Shown: positions 49,904-57,138 of the stretch, one piece after another
How positions within the stretch are numbered: position 1 is the stretch's first letter
How the letters are laid out: every line of letters begins with the position of its first letter
Source: Actinomycetes bacterium
Lineage (GTDB): Bacteria; Actinomycetota; Actinomycetes; Actinomycetales; Cellulomonadaceae
DNA: 58,123 nucleotides
Assembly: GCA_023438885.1 (NCBI GenBank)
Contig: JAEXPS010000115.1
Location: 1-58,123, forward strand
Direction of reading: 5' to 3'
The notes under the pieces: model-generated
Database searches by the model: none
What the model saw: only the letters and a program-made list of their open reading frames with translations
Told to the model about the DNA's origin: nothing
Made by a program: the position numbers and the translations under genes

Positions 49904-50569
49904 GTGCACTTCGTCATCATGGGCTGCGGCCGCGTGGGCGCGACGCTGGCGATGTCTCTCGAGAGCCGCGGCCACTCGGTGGCCGTGATCGACCAGAACG
50001 CCGACGCGTTCCGCCGGCTCTCGTCGAGCTTCGAGGGCAGGAAGGTCACCGGGCTCGGGTTCGACCGCGACACCCTGCTCCAGGCGGGGATCGAGGACGC
50101 GTACGCGTTCGCCGCGGTCGCCGACGGCGACAACTCGAACATCGTCGCCGCCCGTGTGGTGCGCGAGACCTACGGCGTGCAGAACGTCGTCGCCCGCATC
50201 TACGACCCGCATCGGGCCGAGATCTACCAGCGGCTCGGCATCCCGACGGTCGCCACCGTGCGCTGGACCACGGACCAGGTGCTGCGGCGTCTGCTGCCGA
50301 TGGGCGCGACCGACGAGTTCCGCGACGCCTCCGGCCAGATCAGTCTCGCCGAGGTCGACGTGCACCCCGACTGGGTCGGCCACCCGGTGCGCCACCTCGA
50401 GCAGGCGAGCGGTGCCCGCGTCGCCTACCTCACCCGGTTCGGCGACGGAGTGCTGCCGGACGTCGACACCGTGCTCCAGGAGAACGACGTGGTCCATGTC
50501 CTGCTGCGCGCCGCCGACCTGCCGGACGTCGAGCGCATCCTCACCGCTCGCCCGGAGGTGACGGCGTGA
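49904..50569 (+). CDS. TrkA-family K+ transport regulatory protein (RCK), first copy
   Basis: A 221-residue protein with an RCK_N Rossmann domain (GCGRVGATLAMSLESRGHSV, residues about 7-26, then VAVIDQNADAF) and an RCK_C domain (about 140-215, ending VVHVLLRAADLPDVERIL). It corresponds to the CeoB/CeoC pairs of mycobacteria, which bind nucleotides and gate K+ uptake at the membrane. The next TrkA gene overlaps by GTGA. Confidence 0.9.
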   Translation: MHFVIMGCGRVGATLAMSLESRGHSVAVIDQNADAFRRLSSSFEGRKVTGLGFDRDTLLQAGIEDAYAFAAVADGDNSNIVAARVVRETYGVQNVVARIYDPHRAEIYQRLGIPTVATVRWTTDQVLRRLLPMGATDEFRDASGQISLAEVDVHPDWVGHPVRHLEQASGARVAYLTRFGDGVLPDVDTVLQENDVVHVLLRAADLPDVERILTARPEVTA

Positions 50570-51240
50570 GGGTGATCATCGCCGGAGCTGGATCCGTCGG
50601 CCGGTCCATCGCCCGCGAGCTGCTGGCGCACGAGCACGAGGTGACGCTGATCGACCGCCAGCCCACCGCCATGCGGGTGGCGCAGGTGCCGGACGCCGAC
50701 TGGCTGCTGGCGGACGCCTGCGAGCTGCCGACGCTGCGGCAGGTGCGCGCCGACGAGTGCGACGTCATCGTCGCCGCCACCGGGGACGACAAGGCCAACC
50801 TCGTGGTCTCCCTGCTGGCGAAGACCGAGTTCGGCGTGCCGCGCACGGTCGCGCGCGTGAACAACCCCAAGAACGAGTGGATGTTCGACGAGGCGTGGGG
50901 CGTCGACGTCGCGGTCTCCACCCCCCGGATCATGACCGCGATGGTGGAGGAGGCCGTCGCCGTCGGCGACCTCGTCAAGATCTTCACGTTCCACCAGTCG
51001 CGGGCGGACATCCTCGAGCTGACGCTCCCCCAGGGTTCGCCGCTGGCCGGCGTGCTCGTCGGTCAGGTGATGTGGCCGCAGGACACGGTGCTGGCGTGCA
51101 TCGTGCGGGACACGCGGCCCATCGCGCCCAGCCCCGACGACACGCTGGAGGCCGGGGACGAGCTGCTGTTCGTCACGGGGCGGGATGCGTCGGAGCAGGA
51201 TCTGCAGGCGCTGCTGACGGACGGGCCAGCCGCCAGCTGA
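50566..51240 (+). CDS. TrkA-family K+ transport regulatory protein (RCK), second copy
   Basis: A 224-residue RCK protein: MRVIIAGAGSVGRSIARELL, VTLIDRQPTAM, DVIVAATGDDKANLVVSLLA, then RCK_C with LEAGDELLFVTGR. It probably forms a mixed complex with the first copy. The last 68 bases overlap the 3' end of the DUF3159 gene on the other strand. Confidence 0.9.
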   Translation: MRVIIAGAGSVGRSIARELLAHEHEVTLIDRQPTAMRVAQVPDADWLLADACELPTLRQVRADECDVIVAATGDDKANLVVSLLAKTEFGVPRTVARVNNPKNEWMFDEAWGVDVAVSTPRIMTAMVEEAVAVGDLVKIFTFHQSRADILELTLPQGSPLAGVLVGQVMWPQDTVLACIVRDTRPIAPSPDDTLEAGDELLFVTGRDASEQDLQALLTDGPAAS

Positions 51241-51865
51241 CCCACAAGGTCAGCGCGGTCAGCGGCAGCCCCATCGCCAGCTTGGCGGTGCCCAGCAGTG
51301 CCACCTGACCCGCGAGGTAGAGCGGCACCTGGATGATCAGGCGCGAGGCGAACAGGCCCACCCAGGGCCAGGTCGCGATCCGGTAGCGCCGCTTGAGCAC
51401 CGGGTCGGCGCGCCAGGCGACCACCTGCCCCCAGGAACCGCCGGCGAGCGGGCCCCCCTTGTCGAAGAGCCCGACGACGAGGCCGACGAGCGGGAAGCCC
51501 GCAAGGATGGTCGCGAGCGTGCCCAGGCCGTACGCGACGTTGGTCCATAGTCCGTAGAGGAAGTAGTCCTCCGCCCGCCCGGTGCGCCACGCCCACACGA
51601 CGCCCACCGCGACGCCGAGGAACCCGGAGAACGCCTGGGTCACCGGCGTGCGCTGGACCAGACGCACGAGCACGGCGATCACCGCGGCGCCCGACGAGGC
51701 GACCAGGGCCGGGGCCAGCCGCTGGCCCGCCGCGAGGTACACGACGACGAACAGCACGCCGGGCGCGACCGCCTCGACGATCCCCCGCACCCCGCCGAGC
51801 GCGCCGAGCGCCGAGAACTCCTCGCCGGTCAGCGCGCGAAGCCCACGCTCCTGGTTCTCACTCAC
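51173..51865 (-). CDS. DUF3159 membrane protein
   Basis: A 230-residue protein with about six membrane segments: VLFVVVYLAAGQRLAPALVA, AVIAVLVRLV, GLGTLATILAGFPLVGLVVG and others. The motif FSGFLGVAVGVVWAWRTGRA followed by EDYFL is typical of DUF3159. GTG start at 51865 overlaps the upstream OB-fold gene by eight bases. A Pro/Ala tail lies in the region overlapping the TrkA gene. Function unknown; conserved beside dut and DUF3710 in actinobacteria. Confidence 0.87.
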   Translation of the reverse strand: MSENQERGLRALTGEEFSALGALGGVRGIVEAVAPGVLFVVVYLAAGQRLAPALVASSGAAVIAVLVRLVQRTPVTQAFSGFLGVAVGVVWAWRTGRAEDYFLYGLWTNVAYGLGTLATILAGFPLVGLVVGLFDKGGPLAGGSWGQVVAWRADPVLKRRYRIATWPWVGLFASRLIIQVPLYLAGQVALLGTAKLAMGLPLTALTLWVSWRLARPSAAPADPAPTHPAP

Positions 51866-52226
51866 CGGGCCGCGGCGCCAGCTCGTAGCGCGGGTTGAAC
51901 ACCGTGCGCCGACCGTCGACGACGCAGACCAGACCCTCGGCACGCAGCCGGCGGCCGGGCTCGACGCCGTGGATCTCGCGCCGGCCCAGCCAGACCAGAT
52001 CCAGGCTGCCGGAGCCGTCGTACAGCTCGGCCTCCAGCGCGGGGACTCCCTCACGCGGGCGCAACGTCACCGAACGGAGCACTCCCGAGACGCTGGCCCG
52101 CATGCGGTTGCGCACGTCCGCGACCGGGGTGCAGCCGGCGGACCGGGCCGCCTGCGTGCGCTCCTCGTCGGCCTCGATCTCCGCACGGGACGCGAGCGCC
52201 AGCTTGAGTCGCTGCTTGATGCCCAC
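51858..52226 (-). CDS. OB-fold nucleic acid binding domain protein
   Basis: A 122-residue protein with a helical N-terminus (LKLALASRAEIEADEERTQ) and an OB-fold (about 45-118: ASVSGVLRSVTLRP, ELYDGSGSLDLVWLGRREIH, GRRLRAEGLVCVVDGRRTVF). It follows the DUF3710 stop with no gap; the GTG start is directly next to that TGA, so translation is coupled. A ssDNA or RNA-binding role is likely but untested. Confidence 0.87.
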   Translation of the reverse strand: MGIKQRLKLALASRAEIEADEERTQAARSAGCTPVADVRNRMRASVSGVLRSVTLRPREGVPALEAELYDGSGSLDLVWLGRREIHGVEPGRRLRAEGLVCVVDGRRTVFNPRYELAPRPGE

Positions 52227-52931
52227 TCAGCGCACCTCGGTGATCTCGGGTCCGCGCTTCATCGGGTCGAAGTCGGCGGGCGCGTCCACCGCAGGGCCGG
52301 CGCTCGGCTGCTGGCCGGGGAGCCGCAAGGGCAGCAGGTCGCGCGGCGGGCGAGCCTCGGTACCCCGCACGACCACCGTCCGCCCGAAGACGCTCTCGAG
52401 CCGCTCCGCGGCCTGGGGGTCGACGGCGGCCTTGCCGGTGAGCACTCCGCGCAGGAACCAGCGCGGACCGTCGGCGCCGACGAAGCGCGCGGGGCGGTGG
52501 CCGGTGCGCCCCTCGGGGGTGCGGACCGGCATCCGCGCGAGCAGCTCGCGGCCGAACGGGCCGGGCAGGTCGTCGACGCTGCCGCCCTGACCGGTGATCG
52601 ACTGGGCGATCTCGCCGCGGATCTCGTCCCAGATCCCCTCGGTGCGGGGCGCCGCGAAGGCCTGGATCTGCAGCGCCGAGCCGTCCAGCGCGACGTTCAC
52701 CGCGGTGACGACGCCGGACTTCTGGTCGACCTCCATCCGCAGCTCCATCCCGTCGACAGCCGGGAGCTGGAGCGCGCCCAGGTCGATGCGGGGCCCCTCG
52801 GGGACGGACTCCTGCGAGTCGTACGGCCCGCCGTCGCGGGCGGGTGCGGCAGACTCGTCCTCGACGGACTCCTCGTCGGGTGCCGCCGCGTCAGGGGCGG
52901 CGTTCTTCTCGCCGCGCCGGAACAGGGCCAC
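52227..52931 (-). CDS. DUF3710 family protein
   Basis: A 234-residue protein. The N-terminal 45 residues are acidic and disordered; the core begins RIDLGALQLPAVDGMELRME and includes AFAAPRTEGIWDEIRGEIAQ and RFVGADGPRWFLRGVLTG, all typical of DUF3710. GTG start at 52931 follows GAGGAGGAGAG. It lies 37 bases after dut on the same strand. Function unknown. Confidence 0.88.
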   Translation of the reverse strand: MALFRRGEKNAAPDAAAPDEESVEDESAAPARDGGPYDSQESVPEGPRIDLGALQLPAVDGMELRMEVDQKSGVVTAVNVALDGSALQIQAFAAPRTEGIWDEIRGEIAQSITGQGGSVDDLPGPFGRELLARMPVRTPEGRTGHRPARFVGADGPRWFLRGVLTGKAAVDPQAAERLESVFGRTVVVRGTEARPPRDLLPLRLPGQQPSAGPAVDAPADFDPMKRGPEITEVR

Positions 52932-52968
52932 GTGCTCTCTCCTCCTCGACGCACACGGGTGCGCGTCT

Positions 52969-53448
52969 CTAGATAGTGTCCCTCGCCCGCGGCGCATGTG
53001 ACCAACCGCCGCTCGACCCGAACCCGCCGTCCCCACGGTGCGAGCCCGGCAGGGTCGTCACCTCGACGAACCGCGCGCGCTCCACGCGCTGCACCACCAG
53101 CTGGGCGATCCGGTCCCCGCGGTGGAGCACCACCGGCTCGCTGACGTCGGTGTTGAGCAGGGTCACCGAGATCTCGCCGCGGTAGCCCGCGTCGACCGTC
53201 CCGGGCGCGTTCACGATGGTCAGGCCGTGCCGGGACGCCAGGCCCGAGCGCGGGTGGACGAACGCGGCGTACCCGTCGGGCAGGGCGATCGCCACACCGG
53301 TCGGCACGGTGACGCGTCCCTGGGGCGGGACCGTCACGTCCACGCGCGTGACGAGGTCCGCGCCCGCGTCGCCGGGGTGGGCGTACGACGGGACGGGGAG
53401 CTCGGGGTCGAGGCGCAGCAGCAGCACCTCGATGCTCGGCTCGGTCAC
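52969..53448 (-). CDS. dut: deoxyuridine 5'-triphosphate nucleotidohydrolase (dUTPase)
   Basis: A 159-residue trimeric dUTPase that hydrolyses dUTP to dUMP and pyrophosphate. The five motifs are visible: HPGDAGADL, HPRSGLASRHGLTI, NAPGTVDAGYRGEI, RIAQLVVQ and the P-loop-like RGDGGFGSSG. GTG start at 53448 has a minus-strand TAGGGT (53462-53457) eight bases upstream, so the mRNA is probably leaderless. Divergent from the DUF3093 gene. Confidence 0.96.
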   Translation of the reverse strand: MTEPSIEVLLLRLDPELPVPSYAHPGDAGADLVTRVDVTVPPQGRVTVPTGVAIALPDGYAAFVHPRSGLASRHGLTIVNAPGTVDAGYRGEISVTLLNTDVSEPVVLHRGDRIAQLVVQRVERARFVEVTTLPGSHRGDGGFGSSGGWSHAPRARDTI

Positions 53449-53468
53449 GGTCGCCGACCCTACCTGGA

Positions 53469-53927
53469 ATGCTGAGCACCGTGGCGGTGTACCGGGAGCG
53501 GCTGTGGCCGGGAGTCGGCGGTTGGGTGGCCGTGGTGGCGGCCGGTGCCGCGGTGGGTGTCGTGGCCGCGCCGCTGGGCGACCGGCTCGTCTGGGTCGTC
53601 GGCCCGGTCGCGATCGCGGCCGCCGTGGCGCTCGCCTGGTGGCTGACTCCGGTGGTCGAGGTGAGCGGCGGCGAGCTGCGTGCGGGGCAGGCGCACGTCC
53701 CGCTCGCCCTGCTGGGCCCGGCTCGGCAGCTGGCCGACGAGGAGCTGCGGGCCGCCCTCGGCCCCGACCTCGACGCCCGCGCCCACGTGTGCCTGCGCGG
53801 GTGGATCCGCACGGCGGTGCGGGTGGAGCTCGAGGACCCGGCGGACCCGACGCCGTACTGGATCGTCTCCACGCGGCGCCCCGCCGCCCTGCTGGCGGCC
53901 CTCGCGGCCGGCCGGCAGACCGGCTGA
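53469..53927 (+). CDS. DUF3093 membrane protein
   Basis: A 152-residue protein: YRERLWPGVGGWVAVVAAGA, then a second membrane segment (LVWVVGPVAIAAAVALAWWL), then a cytosolic domain with GGELRAGQAHVPLALLG and CLRGWIRTAVRVELEDPADP plus TPYWIVSTRRP, the DUF3093 signature. The start may be ATG 53469 or a later GTG (53481 or 53487). A strong hairpin terminator follows. Confidence 0.85.
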   Translation: MLSTVAVYRERLWPGVGGWVAVVAAGAAVGVVAAPLGDRLVWVVGPVAIAAAVALAWWLTPVVEVSGGELRAGQAHVPLALLGPARQLADEELRAALGPDLDARAHVCLRGWIRTAVRVELEDPADPTPYWIVSTRRPAALLAALAAGRQTG

Positions 53928-53937
53928 GGGCATGGGA

Positions 53938-53967
53938 ACGGCCGGTTCCCTGGAGGGAACCGGCCGT
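53938..53967. terminator. bidirectional hairpin terminator
   Basis: ACGGCCGGTTCCC (53938-53950) and GGGAACCGGCCGT (53955-53967) form a perfect 13-bp stem with loop TGGA. It lies between the convergent DUF3093 and DUF4193 stops and can end transcription from both sides. Confidence 0.85.
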
Positions 53968-53981
53968 GAGGTGAGCTGTGC

Positions 53982-54281
53982 CTAGGCGGCGCACTCCGTG
54001 CAGATCGGCTGGCCGTTGCGCTCGTACGCCAGCTGGCTGCGGTGGTGCACCAGGAAACAGCTGGAACAGGTGAACTCGTCCGCCTGCCGGGGCAGGACCC
54101 GGACCGACAGCTCCTCGCCGGACAGGTCGGCGCCGGGCAGCTCGAAGCCCTCCGCGGCCTCCGTCTCGTCCTCGTCGACCACGCCCGAGTTCTTGTCCGA
54201 GCGGCGCGCCTGGAGCTCCTGGAGCGAGTCCTCGGTGAGGTCCTCCTCGAGCTTGCGCGGAGCGTCGTAGTCGGTCGCCAT
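53982..54281 (-). CDS. DUF4193 zinc-ribbon protein
   Basis: A 99-residue acidic protein starting MATDYDAPRKLEEDLTED. The C-terminus has a zinc-ribbon-like arrangement of four Cys, FTCSSCFLVHHRS and PICTECAA. This is the actinobacterial DUF4193 pattern. The cytosolic protein may bind RNA polymerase or nucleic acid, but no function is established. ATG 54281. The 155-base gap upstream shows no clear promoter motif that I could defend. Confidence 0.9.
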   Translation of the reverse strand: MATDYDAPRKLEEDLTEDSLQELQARRSDKNSGVVDEDETEAAEGFELPGADLSGEELSVRVLPRQADEFTCSSCFLVHHRSQLAYERNGQPICTECAA

Positions 54282-54436
54282 GTGACTCGCAATCCGTGTT
54301 CGGTGTGTCTGGTACGGGTGCTCAATCGCCGCGGGCCCGGTTTTGTTCCCGGTTCCGGGCGCAGTGCGCGCAGGGATTGTGCCGCATTGCGCCGATGTGT
54401 GCGAACGGGTTCCCCCGGCGGGCCCCGCGCGGACCC

Positions 54437-55285
54437 TCAGAGGCCGTCGGAGTCGGCGTCGAGCTCGGTGAGGATCGTCGTGAGCCGCTCGACCACGACG
54501 GGCGGACCGGCCACCGTCATGACGTCGGTCGCCGGCTCGCCACGCAGGCCGGAGACGACTCCGCCGGCCTCGGTGACGACCAGGGCGCCGCCGGCGAGGT
54601 CCCACGGCTGTAGCCCGCGCTCGAAGTGCGCATCGGTGGCACCCGCCGCCACCAGGCAGAGGTCGACGGCCGCGGAGCCGAGACGGCGGATGTCGCGCAC
54701 CCGGGGCAGCAGCGCGGCGACGACCCGGCCCTGGGCGGCCCGCCGCTCCGTGCGGTACCCGAAGCCGGTGCCGATCAGGCAGTTCGACAGATCGGCCGAG
54801 CCGGCACCCAGCGCGAGGCGGACGCCGTCGCGGAACGCGCCGATCCTGCGCCCGGCCGTGAAGGTGGCCCCGAGGGCGGGCGCGTGCACGCAGGAGGCGA
54901 GGATGGTCCAGGTGCGCGGGTCGGGCGCCACGCCCGCCGGGCCGGTGACGGCCGCGACCGACACCGCGTACGACGGCTGCCCGTACAGGTAGTTCACCGT
55001 GCCGTCGATCGGGTCGACCACCCACGTGATGCCGCTCGTGCCGGCGAGGAACCCGTGCTCCTCCCCCAGCACCCCGTCGTCCGGGCGCAGCTGTGCCAGG
55101 CGCCGGCGCAGCAGCTCCTCGGAGGCGATGTCCATCGCCGTGACCACGTCGGCGGGGCTCGACTTCGTCGCCGCCACCGTCACCCGGCCGGGCCGGCCGT
55201 CCGAGATCAGCGACCCCGCTTCCCGGGCGACCGCCTCGGCCACCGCCACCAGCTCCGCCACGGCCACGTTCACGCTCGTCGTCAC
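54437..55285 (-). CDS. inositol monophosphatase family protein
   Basis: A 282-residue Mg-dependent phosphatase. Metal-binding motifs are VLGEEHG, WVVDPIDGTVNYLYG and GLQPWDLAGGALVVTEAGG. The family includes inositol-1-phosphatases and histidinol phosphatases; the substrate cannot be fixed. GTG start at 55285 follows GAGAGGA. It is divergent from sepH. Confidence 0.9.
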   Translation of the reverse strand: MTTSVNVAVAELVAVAEAVAREAGSLISDGRPGRVTVAATKSSPADVVTAMDIASEELLRRRLAQLRPDDGVLGEEHGFLAGTSGITWVVDPIDGTVNYLYGQPSYAVSVAAVTGPAGVAPDPRTWTILASCVHAPALGATFTAGRRIGAFRDGVRLALGAGSADLSNCLIGTGFGYRTERRAAQGRVVAALLPRVRDIRRLGSAAVDLCLVAAGATDAHFERGLQPWDLAGGALVVTEAGGVVSGLRGEPATDVMTVAGPPVVVERLTTILTELDADSDGL

Positions 55286-55383
55286 GGCCCCATCCTCTCC
55301 CACGCCCGTCCGGCGCCACACCGGGCCGGCTGCGCGGCGTACGGCCGATCGGGTGAGAACCTGAACCGGCGAAGGGAGGCGGG

Positions 55384-56463
55384 ATGGCTGAGCTCGAGCT
55401 GGTGGGTCTACACGACGACGGCGAGCACCTGGTGCTCACCGGTCCGGACGGTCAGCAGCACAGGCTGCGGATCGACGAGCCGCTGCGCGCGGCGGTGCGC
55501 CGTGACCGCCCGGCCCTGGAGCAGCTGCGCGCCGAGCAGGCGAGCGTGCTGTCGCCGCGTGAGATCCAGGCCCGCATCCGCGCCGGCGCCACCGCCCAGG
55601 AGGTCGCGGACGCCGCCGGGCTCGCACTGGTGGCCGTGCGCCGCTACGAGGGTCCGGTGATCGCCGAGCGCGAGTACGTCGCCGAGCTGGCGCGCGACAC
55701 CCCCGTCCGCCACGAGCCGGGCGCACCGACGTTGGGTGACCTCGTCACCGACCGCCTGGCCGCCCGCGGCGTCGACGTCGCGACACTCTCCTGGGACGCC
55801 GCCCGGGAGGGCACGGCCCCGTGGGTCGTCGTCGCCCGGTTCCACGTCGGCGGCCAGGCGAAGGAGGCGCAGTGGTCGTTCGACACCGCCGCCCGCCACC
55901 TGACCGCCGCCGAGGACGAGGCACGCTGGCTCTCGGAGACCGAGCTGGACGAGCCGATCGCACGTCGCCACCTCGCGGCGGTGCGGGACGTGGTCTTCGA
56001 CATCACGGCCACCACCCCGAACCCCGCGGTGCCGGAGCCCGACGACGAGGCCGACGATCCGGCCTGGTCCGCGCCGGACCGCACGGCGGCGATGCTCGAC
56101 GACCTGCGCGCCCGCCGCGGTCACCGCCAGCCCGTGGAGCTCGACGAGGGTGACGACGACGGGGACTTCGAGGGCTTCGGCCCGCAGCACGCGTTCGACT
56201 TCGGCACCCTCGACTCGGCGCCCGGGGCGCACCCGGTGGACGCCGGGGTGACCGAGGCCCGGATCTACCCGGTGCCTGCGGCTGCGACCAGGCCGGCCGA
56301 CGACCAGCCGGCCCCCGCCCCCGCCCCCGCCACGGTGGCCACGCCGGCGCCGGCTCCTGCGGCCGTGGACGAGCCCGCGGCCGAGGAGCGTCCACGCACC
56401 CGCCGAGGCCGCGCCAAGGTCCCCAGCTGGGACGAGATCGTCTTCGGCGCGAAGCCCGAGTAG
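55384..56463 (+). CDS. sepH: septation protein SepH (DUF3071)
   Basis: A 359-residue protein. The N-terminal DUF3071 domain (about 1-175) begins MAELELVGLHDDGEHLVL and includes a helix-turn-helix-like ARIRAGATAQEVADAAGLAL followed by RRYEGPVIAEREYVAE. A disordered acidic and Pro/Ala-rich linker (about 200-335, with PAPAPAP runs) leads to the conserved tail KVPSWDEIVFGAK. SepH in Streptomyces and Mycobacterium binds FtsZ and promotes its assembly at the septum. Good Shine-Dalgarno GAAGGGAGG. Confidence 0.93.
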   Translation: MAELELVGLHDDGEHLVLTGPDGQQHRLRIDEPLRAAVRRDRPALEQLRAEQASVLSPREIQARIRAGATAQEVADAAGLALVAVRRYEGPVIAEREYVAELARDTPVRHEPGAPTLGDLVTDRLAARGVDVATLSWDAAREGTAPWVVVARFHVGGQAKEAQWSFDTAARHLTAAEDEARWLSETELDEPIARRHLAAVRDVVFDITATTPNPAVPEPDDEADDPAWSAPDRTAAMLDDLRARRGHRQPVELDEGDDDGDFEGFGPQHAFDFGTLDSAPGAHPVDAGVTEARIYPVPAAATRPADDQPAPAPAPATVATPAPAPAAVDEPAAEERPRTRRGRAKVPSWDEIVFGAKPE

Positions 56464-56466
56464 CGG

Positions 56467-57123
56467 TCAGCCCTCGTCGTCCACGGCCGCCTGGAGCGTC
56501 TGCGGGGTGGGCGAGAGCGCTCGTGCCGCCGACTGCGTCATGCGGCGCATGTGGTGCCGCCGGCACAGCACCTCGTACGCGATGCGACCGCCGTCCGCCG
56601 TGTCGCCGATGACCACCTGCTCGCCCTGGGTCACCATCTCGCCGTCGACGGTGCGCGCCTGGTGGGTCGCCCTGGCCCCGCACCAGCACAGCGAGGCCAC
56701 CTGCAGCACCTCGACACGGTCGGCGAGCTCGACGAGCCGGGCGGAGCCCGGGAACAGCTGGGTGCGGAAGTCGGTGGTGATGCCGAAGGCGAAGACGTCG
56801 ACCGCGAGCTCGTCCACCACCCGCGCCAGCTGCTCCACCTGCGCGGGTGTGTAGAACTGCGCCTCGTCGCACACCACGTAGTCGACGGGCTCGCCGTGCA
56901 GCCGGCGGTCCATCACCTCCACCCAGAAGTCGGTGGCGTCGTCGGCCTCGAGGGCGGGCTGCGCCAGGCCGAGGCGGGAGCTGATCACCGCCGCGCCCGC
57001 GCGGTCCTGGCGGGTGAACAGCAGCCCGTCGCGCCCGCGCGCGGCGTGGTTGTGCGCCGTCTGGAGCGCCAGCGTCGACTTGCCGCTGTCCATGGTCCCG
57101 GAGAAGAAGACCAGCTCAGACAC
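56467..57123 (-). CDS. tdk: thymidine kinase
   Basis: A 218-residue type II thymidine kinase of the dTMP salvage pathway. Walker A is GTMDSGKST (residues 9-17); the Walker B/catalytic region is VVCDEAQFYTPAQVE; the lasso and zinc-site cysteines are in LCWCGARATHQAR and VLCRRHH. GTG start at 57123 follows GAGGAGG. It ends three bases from the convergent sepH stop. Confidence 0.96.
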   Translation of the reverse strand: MSELVFFSGTMDSGKSTLALQTAHNHAARGRDGLLFTRQDRAGAAVISSRLGLAQPALEADDATDFWVEVMDRRLHGEPVDYVVCDEAQFYTPAQVEQLARVVDELAVDVFAFGITTDFRTQLFPGSARLVELADRVEVLQVASLCWCGARATHQARTVDGEMVTQGEQVVIGDTADGGRIAYEVLCRRHHMRRMTQSAARALSPTPQTLQAAVDDEG

Positions 57124-57138
57124 GTGACCTCCTCGTTC

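Noticed and set aside
54282..54436. A sigma-factor-specific promoter or regulatory RNA in the gap before DUF4193
   Set aside because: A GGGAAC element is present but no partner box at a known spacing was found; nothing else stands out in these 155 bases.
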